DNA of 64,000 nt from Terana coerulea (Eukaryota; Basidiomycota; Agaricomycetes; Polyporales; Phanerochaetaceae): contig JAKOGH010001191.1 in assembly GCA_024811115.1 (NCBI GenBank), positions 186,001 to 250,000 on the forward strand. The letters are read 5' to 3'. The notes under the pieces were generated by a model that saw nothing but the letters and a program-made list of their open reading frames with translations, was not told the DNA's origin and did no database searches. The position numbers and the translations under genes are program-made. Of the stretch, positions 47,554 to 58,483 are shown one piece after another (the stretch's first letter is position 1; every line of letters starts with the position of its first letter).

Positions 47554-50136
47554 ATGGCGTCCCCCGTCCGCTTCACAGGCCCCCAGCACTTCACCTACGA
47601 GCACGGCTTTCAACAGCCCGTCGCTCCTCCCTCTAAACCTTCTATCAATGCGTCCAATGGCGCCAACGGACGCGGATGTGAACACCTCAACGGTAACGCG
47701 AATGGCACGGGCCATGCGCCCGCTGGGCAGGCTCACCACACGCCGCACCGTCGCCGTGCCTCAGCCGACCTCGGTGAAAGCAAATGAGCAAGGCATCTTT
47801 CATGAGAACACATACCCGACGCTGCTGGGAGGCACCAACGCGCCAGACGGCCCACCGGCGTGGTTCAAGAAAGAGTCGGAGGTGGACGTCCTCATTTGTG
47901 GAGGTGCGTGCGGTCCGATCCGGTCATGAACCCTCGTAATGCTGAGCTCGTGCTTGCCGGACCAATCAGCCGGACCCTCGGGCCTCGCAGTTGCCGTCTC
48001 GCTCCTCCGCCAGGGCGTGTCCTTCCGCATCGTCGGTGCGCCATCCCTCCTCTCCTCATCGTCTCCCGGCACTGACAGTGCGCATACACAGACAAGGCCG
48101 AGGGTCCGCTCATCTCGGGGCGCGCCGACGGCGTGCAGCCGCGCTTCCTCGAGACGCTGCAGCAGTGGGGGCTCGCGACCGAGGTCGCCGAGGAGGGCCC
48201 GCTCATCGAGCGCACCGCGATCTGGAAGGACGGCCGCAACCTCGTCTTCCGCAACTCGCACCAGAGCGACTCGCGCTTCCGCGGGCTGCACATCATCACG
48301 CAGCACGCGATCGAGCAGATCTACCTCCGCGACCTGCTGCGCCACCGCAAGGTCGTCGAGCGCCGCACGTCAGTGCAGGACTTCGTGGTGAAGGACGCGG
48401 CGGCGGGCGGCGCGTACCCCGTGGCGGCGACGCTCGTCGACCTGCGCAGCGGCGCGACGGAGACGGTGCGCGCGAAGCACCTCGTCGGCGCGGACGGCGC
48501 GTCGAGCACGATCCGCAAGCAGCTCGGCTTCAAGTTCGACGGGATCTCGACGGACATCTACTGGGGCATCATGGACGCCGTGTACGAGGGCACGTACCCG
48601 CACCTCGGCGTCTTCGGGTGGGTCTCCTCCCTCCGCTCCCTCCGCTTGGGACGTGGCTGACCGCGGGTGGGGTACATAGGAGCATGATCAGCACCGAGCA
48701 CGGCGGGTGTGTGATGATCCCGCGCGAGGACGGCATGATCCGGCTGTACACGCAGATCGACCCCGCGCGCGTCGTGGGCAAGGAGCGCCTCGCGGAGGGC
48801 GGCGCGATGGACGTCGGGACGATCACGCCCGAGGAGGTGCTCGCGCAGGCGAATCGCATCTTCGCGCCGTTCACGCTCAAGTTCGCGTCGCCGCTGAGCT
48901 GGTTTGCGATCTGGAAGAGTACGTCTTGCCGCTCCATGCGTGCCTGGAGCCTAGGCTGACGGTGGCTTTGATATCTTCTGTGGCGACTGTGGCGGCGCTG
49001 CGCACTAGTCAGCGAGCGCGTGGCGGAACGTTTTTCGTACAAGGATCGCGTGCACCTTGTCGGAGATGCCTGGTCAGTCCTCTCCCTGCCTCCTAAACGC
49101 GGCTTAGCACTGATACCCACGCCCTCTCATCGCCTTGGGTCCGCTTTCCGTTCCGTCCGGTACATTCACGTGCCCCAGCCACGTCCACAGCGTCATGGGC
49201 GCGTTCGGGCTTAACGCCTCCATCCTCGACGCCGCGAACCTCGCGTGGAAGCTCGGGCTGACGGCCAAGGGCCAGGCGCGCGTCGACGCGCTCATGCCGA
49301 CGTACGAGCACGAGCGGCGCCGCCACGCGGAGCGCATCATCGCCGTCTCGGGCTCGTACCTGCGCTTCGTGTGCGCGAGCGCCATGCCCGTCGTCGCGCT
49401 CGGCGGGTGCGGCACCGAGCCGCGCGAGGACGCGGGCGAGGACGCGAACGGCGGCGCTACGCCCGAGGACGCCTCGGGGGAGATAATGGATCCAGACCTG
49501 CGCTTCCTTGCGGCGTTCTACGCGCGCCACGGCGCGTTCCTGCTCGGCGTCGACTTCGAGCTTGGCCACAACGTGCTCAACCCGCCACGCACCCTCGCGA
49601 GCCCCCTGCGGCTGCGCGAGCGCACGCCGGACCGCGCGACGGCCGTCCGCTGGGGCGTGCGCGCGCCGAACCCGCGCGTGATGTTCGACCAAAACCGTGC
49701 GGGGTACCTGTACGACCTCTTCGGCGGCGGGAACCGGTTCAACGTCGTCGTCTTCGCGTCGGACCTCCAGGGCGCGGTCGTGCCCGGGCTCCTCGCGCTC
49801 GCGGCGCACCTGCAGTCGCCCGAGTCGTTCTTCGCGCGGTATGGGAAGGAGAAGCTCTTCCAGCTTGTGCTTGTAACAAGTCTGCTCCCGCTCGACTTTG
49901 AGGAGGTGTTGGCTACTAGTGCAGGTAAGGAGGCATCACGGCTGCGGGCGTTGACGGAGATGGCGACGATGGCGTACGACGACCAGCTTCCCGGGCGGGA
50001 CGCTCACCGCGTGTACGGTGTGGACCATGCGAAGGGTGCTGTGGTTATCGTCCGACCGGATTTATGGGCGGGAATCACAGTGATCCCTGAGGACGTCGCC
50101 TTGCTCGACGAGTATTTTGGGCGGTTCTTGATATAG
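47554..50136 (+). CDS. FAD-dependent phenol-hydroxylase-like monooxygenase
   Basis: NAD(P)H-dependent aromatic hydroxylase of the phenol 2-monooxygenase/PHBH group. VDVLICGAGPSGLAVAVSLL is the FAD Rossmann motif, assembled over an intron. RIVDKAEGPLISGRADGVQP follows, then HLVGADGASSTIRKQLGF (the DG motif) and DRVHLVGDACHVHSVMGAFG (the GD motif binding FAD ribityl; all introns in frame). The C-terminal thioredoxin-like domain ends VALLDEYFGRFLI. The first ~75 residues (MASPVRFTGPQHFTYEHGF.., Asn/Gly-rich) are in a different frame from KANEQGIFHENTYP; either a base is missing near 47750 or translation starts at the Met at 47648. It likely hydroxylates the product of the divergent PKS (inference). 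Its 3' end is copied in the left inverted arm. Confidence 0.87.
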
Positions 50137-50984
50137 GTCATCCAAATTCCGTGAAAATCGATGACTGTAGCAATGTGTATTAATGTAGAAAATGGGCTAT
50201 ACCTCTGCAAAATCCTGCATCCCGTAATTATGGCGACTGCAATCCTAAATGTTGAACGCAGTCAGAAGATGGATTATAGCGTGCGAGCCATTCAGCAACA
50301 TACCGTTGATTGATAGGCCACTCCGAAGTCCTTGAGATCCAGAGAAGAGCTTGGTGGATCCATGGAGGCCCTCGAGCAAACACAGAATTTAAGCAGTGAA
50401 AGTTTGATTGGTTCAAGGCAATATACAGGGCGTACTCTACAACACAGAGGCCACATCCTGAAGGTAATCCATCAGACTGACGCTCAACCCGCTGGCGAAC
50501 CTCCTGTGGTACCGAAACCGGCACGCACGGGTGGTCCGCCAAACGTCCTCGAGACCCGCGACCAAATGGCGCGGGCCATGTTCTCGGTATGACGGACGAG
50601 CGCGGATGTCATCGACTGGACTTGAAGGATGTGGCATGTGTAAACATGCGAGACTCGAGTTAGAAACTATAAAATAGATCCTAGCTGAGTATGTTCTGAG
50701 GAAACAACGAAGGACGGGAGGCAAATTTTATGGCGCAGCGTTTAGGGCAGGTGATTCACGGTGGGTGCGTGGGAACGAGGTGCTTTGTGGCGGTAGGCGC
50801 GCGTGTAGTGCTCTTGCAATTTGAATCGAGTCTCCCATGTTCGCTGTCGAACGCATCGCAGTGTAGCTAAGTTGTGAGTTCGTTGTTATATCTATATCTT
50901 GTCGTCTTATGTTTCTAACCTAGTATTTACAGCCGCATGTTGTACTACATGGAAATTCACTTCGTTTTGATTATACAATCCACC
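50137..50984. other. mirrored spacer of the right arm
   Basis: Gene-free spacer between the converging monooxygenase and GST copy 3; near-identical in reverse complement to 33654-34455. Confidence 0.6.
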
Positions 50985-51885
50985 TCATACCAAAGTGGTT
51001 CTGATCTCGTTAATTCTCTTGATCGGAATCCCTTCCACGCAGCTTCTCGTGCCACCTGTTGGTGTGCATGCGGAAATGGTTCATGGGCAAAGCGACTTGG
51101 AGAGGTCTGAAGGGCACTTACGCGGCGGTGGCAGGGAACTCGGCGGCGAAGTCAAAATCCGGGATCCAAGAACGGAGAGAGACGTTCCATCTGAAGACAA
51201 GTCAGTACGCTTCCCCGTAAGCTTTCGAAAGCCTGGAAGCGACGTACGGAAAGAATGCGAGGTCCGCAATGGTAGGCTTCCCGCCAACGAGCCAGTCCTG
51301 CTTGGACAGCACGCTCTCAAGGACGCCCAGCACCCGCTTGATCTCGTTGCGGTACCTCTCCTGTGCGCTCGGGAGCTGCTCGCTGTGGTAACGGATGAAC
51401 CACGACGCCTGGCCCCAGTACGGGCCCTGTCCGGACGCCTGGAAGAACAACCACTGCAGCTGCTGGTACTTCTCGTCGGCGCCGGCTACGGAGACCATGT
51501 GCTCGGGGTCGTACTTCTCGACGAGGTACAGCAGGATGGCGTCGGACTCCCTGGTACAAGGTGTGTCGCTATTCATTATGTGTGCGGCAAAGACTTGAAT
51601 CTGACGTACCATATGATCAAGTCGTTGTTTCTGTGGTCGATGATCGTCGGAATGCGCCCGTTCGGGTTGTACTTGGTATGCTCGTGCGCTTTGTGCTCGC
51701 CCTTCTGAAAGTCGAGGTAAATGGAGTCGTAGGTCAAGCCCAGCTCCTCGAGGACAATGGCGACCTTCCTGTGGGATTGAGGCGTAGGTCAGATGAACAT
51801 GCGCGGACCAAGGCATCGCGACACCCACCAGCCGTTCGGGCCACCCTTGTGGAGTGAAAAAGGTGAACTGTTTGCCGTGCGACAT
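50985..51885 (-). CDS. glutathione S-transferase, Ure2p-like, copy 3 (early frame break)
   Basis: Third GST of the same family: VAIVLEELGLTYDSIYLDFQ, KYNPNGRIPTIIDHRNND, WESDAILLYLVEKYDPEHM and GPYWGQASWFIRYHSEQLPS, ending RTTLV at a TGA shared in position with copy 2. Intron positions are the same. In the first exon TTCACTCCACAAG replaces TTCACCCACAAG, one extra base, so MSHGKQFTFFT runs into PQGWPERL instead of HKGGPNGW. Everything after that exon is intact. It is therefore either a recently disabled copy or a sequence error. It is closest to copy 2 and converges on the FAD monooxygenase. Confidence 0.8.
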
Positions 51886-52692
51886 ATTGGACTAGGGTTT
51901 TTGGAAGTGTTTGCTTGAATGTAAGTGCGAGTAATGGCTTTCTACCTTGCAAACACTTCCATTTATCTATGCTCCGTTTACTAGTGACTCGACGGTGTCG
52001 ACCTGAGACGCCTGTCTTTCGCCGTTTGCCGTCGACAGGCCGTCATTAGTCAGCATGAGTCGAGGTGCTGCGGGGCCCATACATCGTGCCTGAGAAGGAC
52101 AGCTTGAATCGCAGGCGAATGGCGGATTGTGCGTAGGGTTGCCTGCGGTCAAGAGTTCCCTCCTCGCAGTAGCTTTTCACAACGGCAATCATGACATATA
52201 CTGCGGTTTGGATGGGCTCCTGCCACTTCGCTGGTATACGATCTACACGTTCCCTTGCTCCACCTGGTGCGAAGCAACTGCGATCACCATGCTGCTGTGT
52301 TTGGCTTTGTATGCCATGCGATTTGTGGCGTCGACCACCAGGAGCTAGTGAGTCGCTACGTTTGCCAAATTAAATGCGTTAGAATTGTAAATTTTTGCAG
52401 CTCTCACTGTGACTTATCTTCACGCTCTGCCAGACCGTTTGCGCGCTTTGAGCGTGGTGTCTTTGCAAAAGTTTGCGGTGCCCGTCAAACGAGGCGCCAG
52501 AAACAATCAAATATCGACGTCATGCGTCATGAAGAGCCTGCAATTGTGCAGAATCATATGGTGAACAGGCCCTGGTACGTATACAGGTGTAATTTCGTGT
52601 AACATGGATGCTCTAAGGGATGCTATGGCCACTCCTACTTATAGATGTGCTACGTGTACGGTGTCATCTGTATGCCTCGCCCTTGTTGAGCC
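51886..52692. other. GST copy 3 upstream region
   Basis: Related in reverse complement to 32130-32760 up to about 52535; beyond that unmatched. No gene recognised. Confidence 0.5.
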
Positions 52693-54373
52693 CTAGTAGT
52701 ACAAGCAAGAGTTCCTACGGAGTTCAATCACTTCTCGCACGGATGGAGGGGTGAGCGACTCCTTCACGTGCCGGATAGTCTCAAACACTTCTGCGTCCTC
52801 GACGTCTGCGACAGAATCCTTGGAATACGTGTCTCGGATTTCGGCGAACGGGAAAGCGAACGCAAGCAGCGTCGCTACCTGGGTTGCCGCTGTAGCTGAA
52901 ATGGGGGATCGTCCGAGATAGAGGTGATGTAGACCAGATATTGGCAATATATACGACGACGGTACATAAAATGCACTATCGGGCGCTTCGACCTCGATGG
53001 AAAGACTGTCCAGTTGAGGGCAGTGTTTCGCGAACCAAAGTAGGTCGACCACATGAATGCGACCAACAGAAGACCATGTGGGCGCCTTCACACTAATTTG
53101 AGTAACACACGACCAGCCCTTGGCCATCTTGCGTATGATACGGCTGTTGAAGGTGATTGGAAGACCAAACATGGTAAACGTCTCGAGCTGCCGGAGAGCA
53201 AATAATGGAAGTAGTGATTTACCGTCGACGGATGCGAATTGTGGGGGCCATCATACGCGGAGAATTCGAGCGAGCAGTCTCGCAATGTGGTAAATCGCCC
53301 AATGGCGGTGAACATATCGTCAAATGAGGCCGATCAACAGCGAAATATCGCAGGTCACTTGGAGGCTGCGTAGCTCCCAACTCTCCATTGCACCCATAAA
53401 AATGGTCAAGGAATACACATCCCCGTCCATAGGCATGATTCGTAGCCGCTGGAGCTTGGGAAATCGCCCCCATGACGGCGAGAGACATGCGCGGTGGACG
53501 TTCTCGTGCAGTAAGAGGCCGAGTGTGGTCAAATTCGGGAGCCGGGAGAGATGAAGGATAGCGTCGGGAGGTAGTTGGGGATATCCAAAATCGAGTTCCA
53601 TAAGGTGTTGCAATGAACAAACGGCTCGAGAAAAATGAACTTGTACAGGATCCTCATCTAAATCGTCATTAAAGAGTTCAAGCTTTTCTAACATGGGCAC
53701 CTGCTCCCTAATTAGCCTGAAGACTGTGACGAGATCTTCTTCAGCGGAAGGCCCGAAGTACAGGGTTTGAAACGAGGGTTGAATGAACATTGAGTAGTAG
53801 GATCTCATGTCCCAGTGCCGGCAACTGAAATTCTGAAGGTTGGGCAGAAGGCGACCGGGATAGTGCGATTGCAACATCTCAAGACAGGAGATATGTATGT
53901 TGAACGGAGTGGTGTCGCTCTCGGAATATGCGATGGTTAAGCTCTGAATCCGTCGGGCATGGTGCTGGACTCGTGCCCATTCGTGAGGGGTGGGCACCCG
54001 CGTGATGTCCTGAGACCTCGTCAAGTCTAGCGGCAGTCGGAGAGTATAAAGTACGCACAATTTGTTCGTATCGCCCAGATACTTCTACCGCGTCGTCAGG
54101 TAAGCACTGAACAAGCGGTTTCAGGCCTCTCAGGTAGCTCCATTGTGCGTCCATCATTGGCTCGTAGAATGCACGGCAAGCAAGGGCGACATCGAGGAAA
54201 TCTTCATCGACATAGGATAGAATAACGCTGAGAATCTCATCAATGGCTACGCAGGGATGCATCTCGAGCGCAAGGGTGTGGTAGAGTGGATATGCACGTC
54301 CTCGTGGATGATCGATGAGGTGCAACAAAGCTCGGGCGAAAACCTGAAATGTCGGATTATTTGATTGGCTCAT
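52693..54373 (-). CDS. F-box/LRR-like protein
   Basis: Predicted SCF ubiquitin-ligase substrate adaptor of the large Agaricomycete F-box family. MHPCVAIDEILSVILSYVDE and DFLDVALACRAFYEPMMDAQ, then WSYLRGLKPLVQCLPDD, form the F-box. A 49-base intron joins GRYEQI to DITRVPTPHEWARVQHHARR. Leucine-rich, repeat-like segments follow (LPNLQNFSCRHWDM, LEKLELFNDDLDEDP, LSRLPNLTTLGLLLHE, WELRSLQVTCDISLL), and a last exon contains KHCPQLDSLSIEVEAPDS and ends NSCLYY. Near 53325 one extra base separates ISLLIGL from FDDMFTAIGRFTTLRD, so the frame is broken there as written. The start used is MSQSNNPTF; MHPC (54261) is an alternative. Confidence 0.78.
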
Positions 54374-55103
54374 CAGACACTCGGACTGATCCGCCTTTTC
54401 ACGTGCCCCTCCCGCCGTTTGGCGCCACAAGAACAGCGCGAGCTGAACCAAAACTGAACGACTCCTTTCCTCAAGCCACATCTTCGATTTACTGCGCTTG
54501 CGCTGAACTTGCGCTCTGCGTGCAGCACATGCATGTCAACGACTGCAGAATGGCACGTGAACTGCACTGAAGTATGCGTCAGTCTGCGGGATTGTAGCCC
54601 CGTCTCCCATGCTCGTGAAGCGACTCGGAGGTGGGCGTCAGGACAAATTGTAAGTTCCAGCATACCTCACGCGTCGTACCCTCCGTGCTAATAGGGTCTT
54701 TATATAAGTAGATTTATCCGTGATACAAGACTGAGATCGTGCACTTGTCCCAGACTGAGCATATGCAGCCATGTTGGGCGATGGGTTCTTCTCAGTTTGA
54801 ACGCGAATATTTCCTCGCTGCCTTTACTCGTTTATGGTGCTGCTTCGCGCAGTCCCGTACACAGCGGAGCTTTAGGACTCACCTCAACGCCACAAGGAAC
54901 TGAACAAGCGCTCTGCACAGGTTATTTACAAGCATGAGGCGGAGCAGAGCCAAACGGACCAATCCGAGGTTTCCTCGCGGCGCTGACGCCCGTATACAAG
55001 GTTTATCGATCTGTGCACCGTACAGCATCCTCCTAGGTAGGAGCATCTGCATATATAACAAGCTCGTTACGCTGACACACTACAGTACCCCGGTAGAGTC
55101 GCG
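54374..55103. other. divergent promoter region, F-box and WD40 genes
   Basis: Gene-free. TATATAA at 55052-55058 lies 46 bases before the WD40 start codon and is its probable TATA box. Nothing else stands out. Confidence 0.5.
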
Positions 55104-57709
55104 ATGCTCAAGCACCATCGACCGAACGTCTCCCAGCCGAGCGACATATACTCGTCGAAGCTCATCGCGGTCGGACATGGCTATCCGCTGTGGTATCCTG
55201 AGCCGCACGAGTCGGGCGAAGTGCAGCTTGGGGATGTCGGCTTCATCAAGGAGGGTGCTTTCGTGCGCCTGCTGAACGTCAACACCCAGGCGACCCAAGC
55301 GCAGGTTTCGCATTGGGAGCAGCCGTTCAACCTTCAAGAATCGCTCATACTGAACAAGGGGATGGTGGAGACACGGCAGTGTGCGGTGTCTGCCGGTACA
55401 CTTCATAGCAAGGGTATCGAATACAAGCAGCTCGAAGCAACTGTCCAAGGGTGAGTAAATCCAGTCCACACAACTGTACGTTAACTAACCAGTGTAATAG
55501 GAATGCACCGAGTGGCGGTGGAGCGGGAATAACTATTCAGTACGAATGTAAAGAAGAACAGGGCGCGATGCTGACTCTCGGGCACGACGGCACGAAGACG
55601 TCTGTGCACTCTAATCGCCAAATGAACAAGTACATCCTGAAACACTACGGCTCCTGGCAGCAGTACGCGACGGATGATCTCGGCTTGGACGGCATCGAGG
55701 CAAAGCAAGTCGTGTTCGTCTCCGGCTTCGTCAAGTCGTCCTCCAACTGGGTCGTCACCGCGTTCACGAGCCAAGGAAGCAGGGTGAAAGCCGCGCTCGA
55801 CGCCACTGCAGCGCCTATAGGCGGGGCCTCGCTCGCGCTTACCCGGGCGCGAAGTTTTGAAGGCCCGGTTGTATCCCGGCACAGCCCTACTGCCCATTCG
55901 GCGGAGGCGAAGCAGGACCAGTGTATATTCCTCCGGTATTATTTAGTCAAACCGCGGCGTTGGCTTCCTGACAAGCTGGAAGCCCATGCTGGGCCAAGCG
56001 AGCTTCCCGACCCGGAGCCAGAGAGCGAGACAGGTCAAGTCCTAGTGTCGTCAATGGACGATGCACCGACGGAACCTGTAAGTGCCCATACCAGACGTTT
56101 CAATTTGGCCATTAATATGAGTTTCAGGAGCCAGAACCAAATCCAGTGGGAGCTCTCTTGGATTATATTCTAGAAGATGTATGTGCCGATTAACCTTAAT
56201 TTCTTGTACGCGTAACGAATATTGTACCCACAGAATCCCGAAGTCAAGATGGCGATTGCGTCTGTCGATGACTTGTGCGCTTTATTCAATGTCAGGCAGC
56301 CTTTGCTTCCTCCCTGTTAGCATATGCTCACCGCCTCGCAGGGTCAGGAATGGCCAAGCAACACTGCTGAATACCTTCGGCTGCACCATCCAAAAGTGGA
56401 AATTGATGCAGAAACTGGTGCGTCGCATTATGCCACGGTGCTTGGTTTGATCTGACCTCACACTGGAACAGGTGGCGGAATGCTCTCGGTTTATGACGGC
56501 ATTCGGCAGACTCGAAGTCTGGCTCATTCGCACCGCCTATCATCACCGGACAACGCATCTGGAGACTGCTTTGGTCTCGGTCCGACAGATGACCAGACCC
56601 AGGCGGGCAGTCTAGTGGACGGGCGACTTCTCTTAGGCTCCTCGCAGAACGACACTTCCGCCGTCGACTGGCCGCACATGCTGTTCAAGCACAAGGATCC
56701 GGAGAACGGTGCTGTCTCTTCCATCGCTTTGTCTCCTGATGGCCAGTTGCTCGCGGCCGCCTGGGACGACATCACCGTAACGCTCTGGCGGATGAAGGAC
56801 GGTTTGACGGTGCAGAACTTGGACGACCAGGGGCACTCAGACACGGTCTGGACGATTGCGTTTTCCCCGGACAGCATCTCTTTGGTGTCGGGATCCGCTG
56901 ATAGCACCGTCATCATCTGGGAAGTCCCGACCGGCCACCTCATCCACAGGTTAGAGGGCCATGAGTCCGACATCATGACCGTCGCCTACTCACCTGACGG
57001 CACCAAAGTCGCTTCCGGTTCCACCGACCACACAGTGAAGTTATGGGACACATCCAGCGGCGAACAGCTATTTTCCCTGGACGACCACGACTCCGACATT
57101 ATGCGTGTGCTCTTCTCCCCAGACGGTTCCAAACTTGCGTCCTGCGCTGACACCGGCGTCATCATTTGGGACCCCCAGTCGGGCAAGCGCCTCGCCTCGC
57201 TGGAAGGGCACACGAGTGCGATCTGGTGCGTGGCGTTCGCGCCCGACGGCGACCGCGTCATGACGGGCTCGGAGGACACCACCGCGCGCATCTGGGACGC
57301 GGGCACCGGCGAGGAGCTCGTGACCCTGCACGAGCACACGAACTCCGTGTGGGCCGTGACCTTCGCGCCGGACGGGCGTGAGGTCGCGTCGGGCTCGTAT
57401 GACGCCACGATCGTCGCGTGCGACTCGTTCACGGGCGAGCAGAAACACGTGTTCGGCGACGCGCAGATGACATCCGTCGTCGAGGCCATCGCGTATTCGA
57501 CCAAGGGCGAGTTCATTGCGTCGGGCTCGGCGGACGGGCACGTGAGGGTCTGGGATGCCAAGTCCGGTGCGTTCGTCGCAGAGTATCAGGGCCACGAGGA
57601 GAAGGTGAAGAGCGTGATGTTTACTCAGGATGACAAGGATCTAGTGTCGTACGCGGAAGACGGCACTATCCGGGTGTGGAGCGTATTGGACGCCCTGAGG
57701 CTAGCGTAA
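55104..57709 (+). CDS. WD40-repeat protein with an unassigned N-terminal domain
   Basis: Two-part protein of about 800 residues. The first ~330 residues (YSSKLIAVGHGYPLWYPEPH, VQLGDVGFIKEGAFVRLLNV, QCIFLRYYLVKPRRWLP) form a domain I have seen only as an uncharacterised Agaricomycete type; it has no known active-site motif. A short acidic, Pro-rich linker (LDYILED, NPEVKMAIASVDDLCALF) spans four small introns. The C-terminal third has eight WD40 repeats, each with the GH..V..(A/V)FSPDG..(L/V)ASGS.D..(V/I)..WD pattern (for example GHESDIMTVAYSPDG, then DHTVKLWD), enough for a beta-propeller. All exons are in frame. There is no NACHT or other NTPase domain, unlike fungal NLR-type WD40 proteins. 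Probably a scaffold; partner unknown. Confidence 0.82.
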
Positions 57710-58483
57710 CCACTGCTATCGGTAACGGACAAAGCAAAGCAAAAGCAGAGTATCAAACAACCCACAGTCTAGTTTCGCATGTATTCAACTAGTTGACACA
57801 TACATTTCTTTCATTTCTTCAAACATGCGGACTAAATTCATATTGAAACTGTATCAGGCATACGAATGGTGATTGCTACTTGTATCACACCTTTGGTTGT
57901 GAATTAGCATCATGTCATGATGCTACGTAAGTCCTTCTACAGTATCCAGCTCCGAGTAGTTCGCAAGTTTGAGGCTGGGCCTGAGGCGGAGAGTTCGGTC
58001 CATGATTAAGGTTTCTCCACGTGGCTGTATTTTGGTGTGCCTGAACTTCCCCATAGACTTCGGGCCGGACTAGGTCGCCGTTAACCGTCACGGTCAATCG
58101 CTCACTGACCTCGTTGTCACTCTGCGCATTCGCTCCTGAGTGCATGGGCTCATTAAGCTGCAGCCGTGTGATACTGCCTGCACGAGGAGCAGGGCTATCT
58201 TACCCAGAGTACTGCAAACATCTTGGAAGCACGGTGATTACTTATATGCAGAGATAACGCTGATCCAAATGTTGATTAATTAGCATAACGAGGCGGTAGC
58301 CCAATTGCAAGTCCGAGACTTGCGATGAGGCCCTGTCAATCACGTCGACCCTGCCCAGCTGTCACGGGCCATATACATGCACCTCTCGATTCGTGCTCTT
58401 GATCAACCCTCCACCATCCCCAGACTCGCTCTTCATCCCCCTCCCCCGAGATTATCATCCACCACCACCACAGGACAGCGACC
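57710..58483. other. upstream region of tandem gene 1
   Basis: Gene-free. From about 57975 it is related to 60215-60679: the ACGTG element, TTGGTGTGCCTG / TTAGTGTGCCTG, and the AATCACGTCGACCCTGCC stretch recur in the same order. Confidence 0.6.
58018..58023. promoter_or_regulatory. conserved E-box CACGTG, unit 1
   Basis: Palindromic CACGTG within TCTCCACGTGGCTGTA, kept at the matching place in unit 2. It is the classical site for bHLH factors (Pho4/Cbf1 type). Function inferred from conservation between the duplicates only. Confidence 0.4.

Larger units (their letters stand above)
49585..52535 (-). repeat. inverted segmental duplication, right arm
   Basis: Mirror of 32130-34995. This arm holds the 3' end of the complete FAD monooxygenase in its native gene, so for that part it is the source and the left arm the copy. 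The GST upstream half can be followed to about 52535 (for example TTGATTGTTTCTGGCGCC in reverse complement). The 14.6 kb between the arms contains the PKS. Confidence 0.85.
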
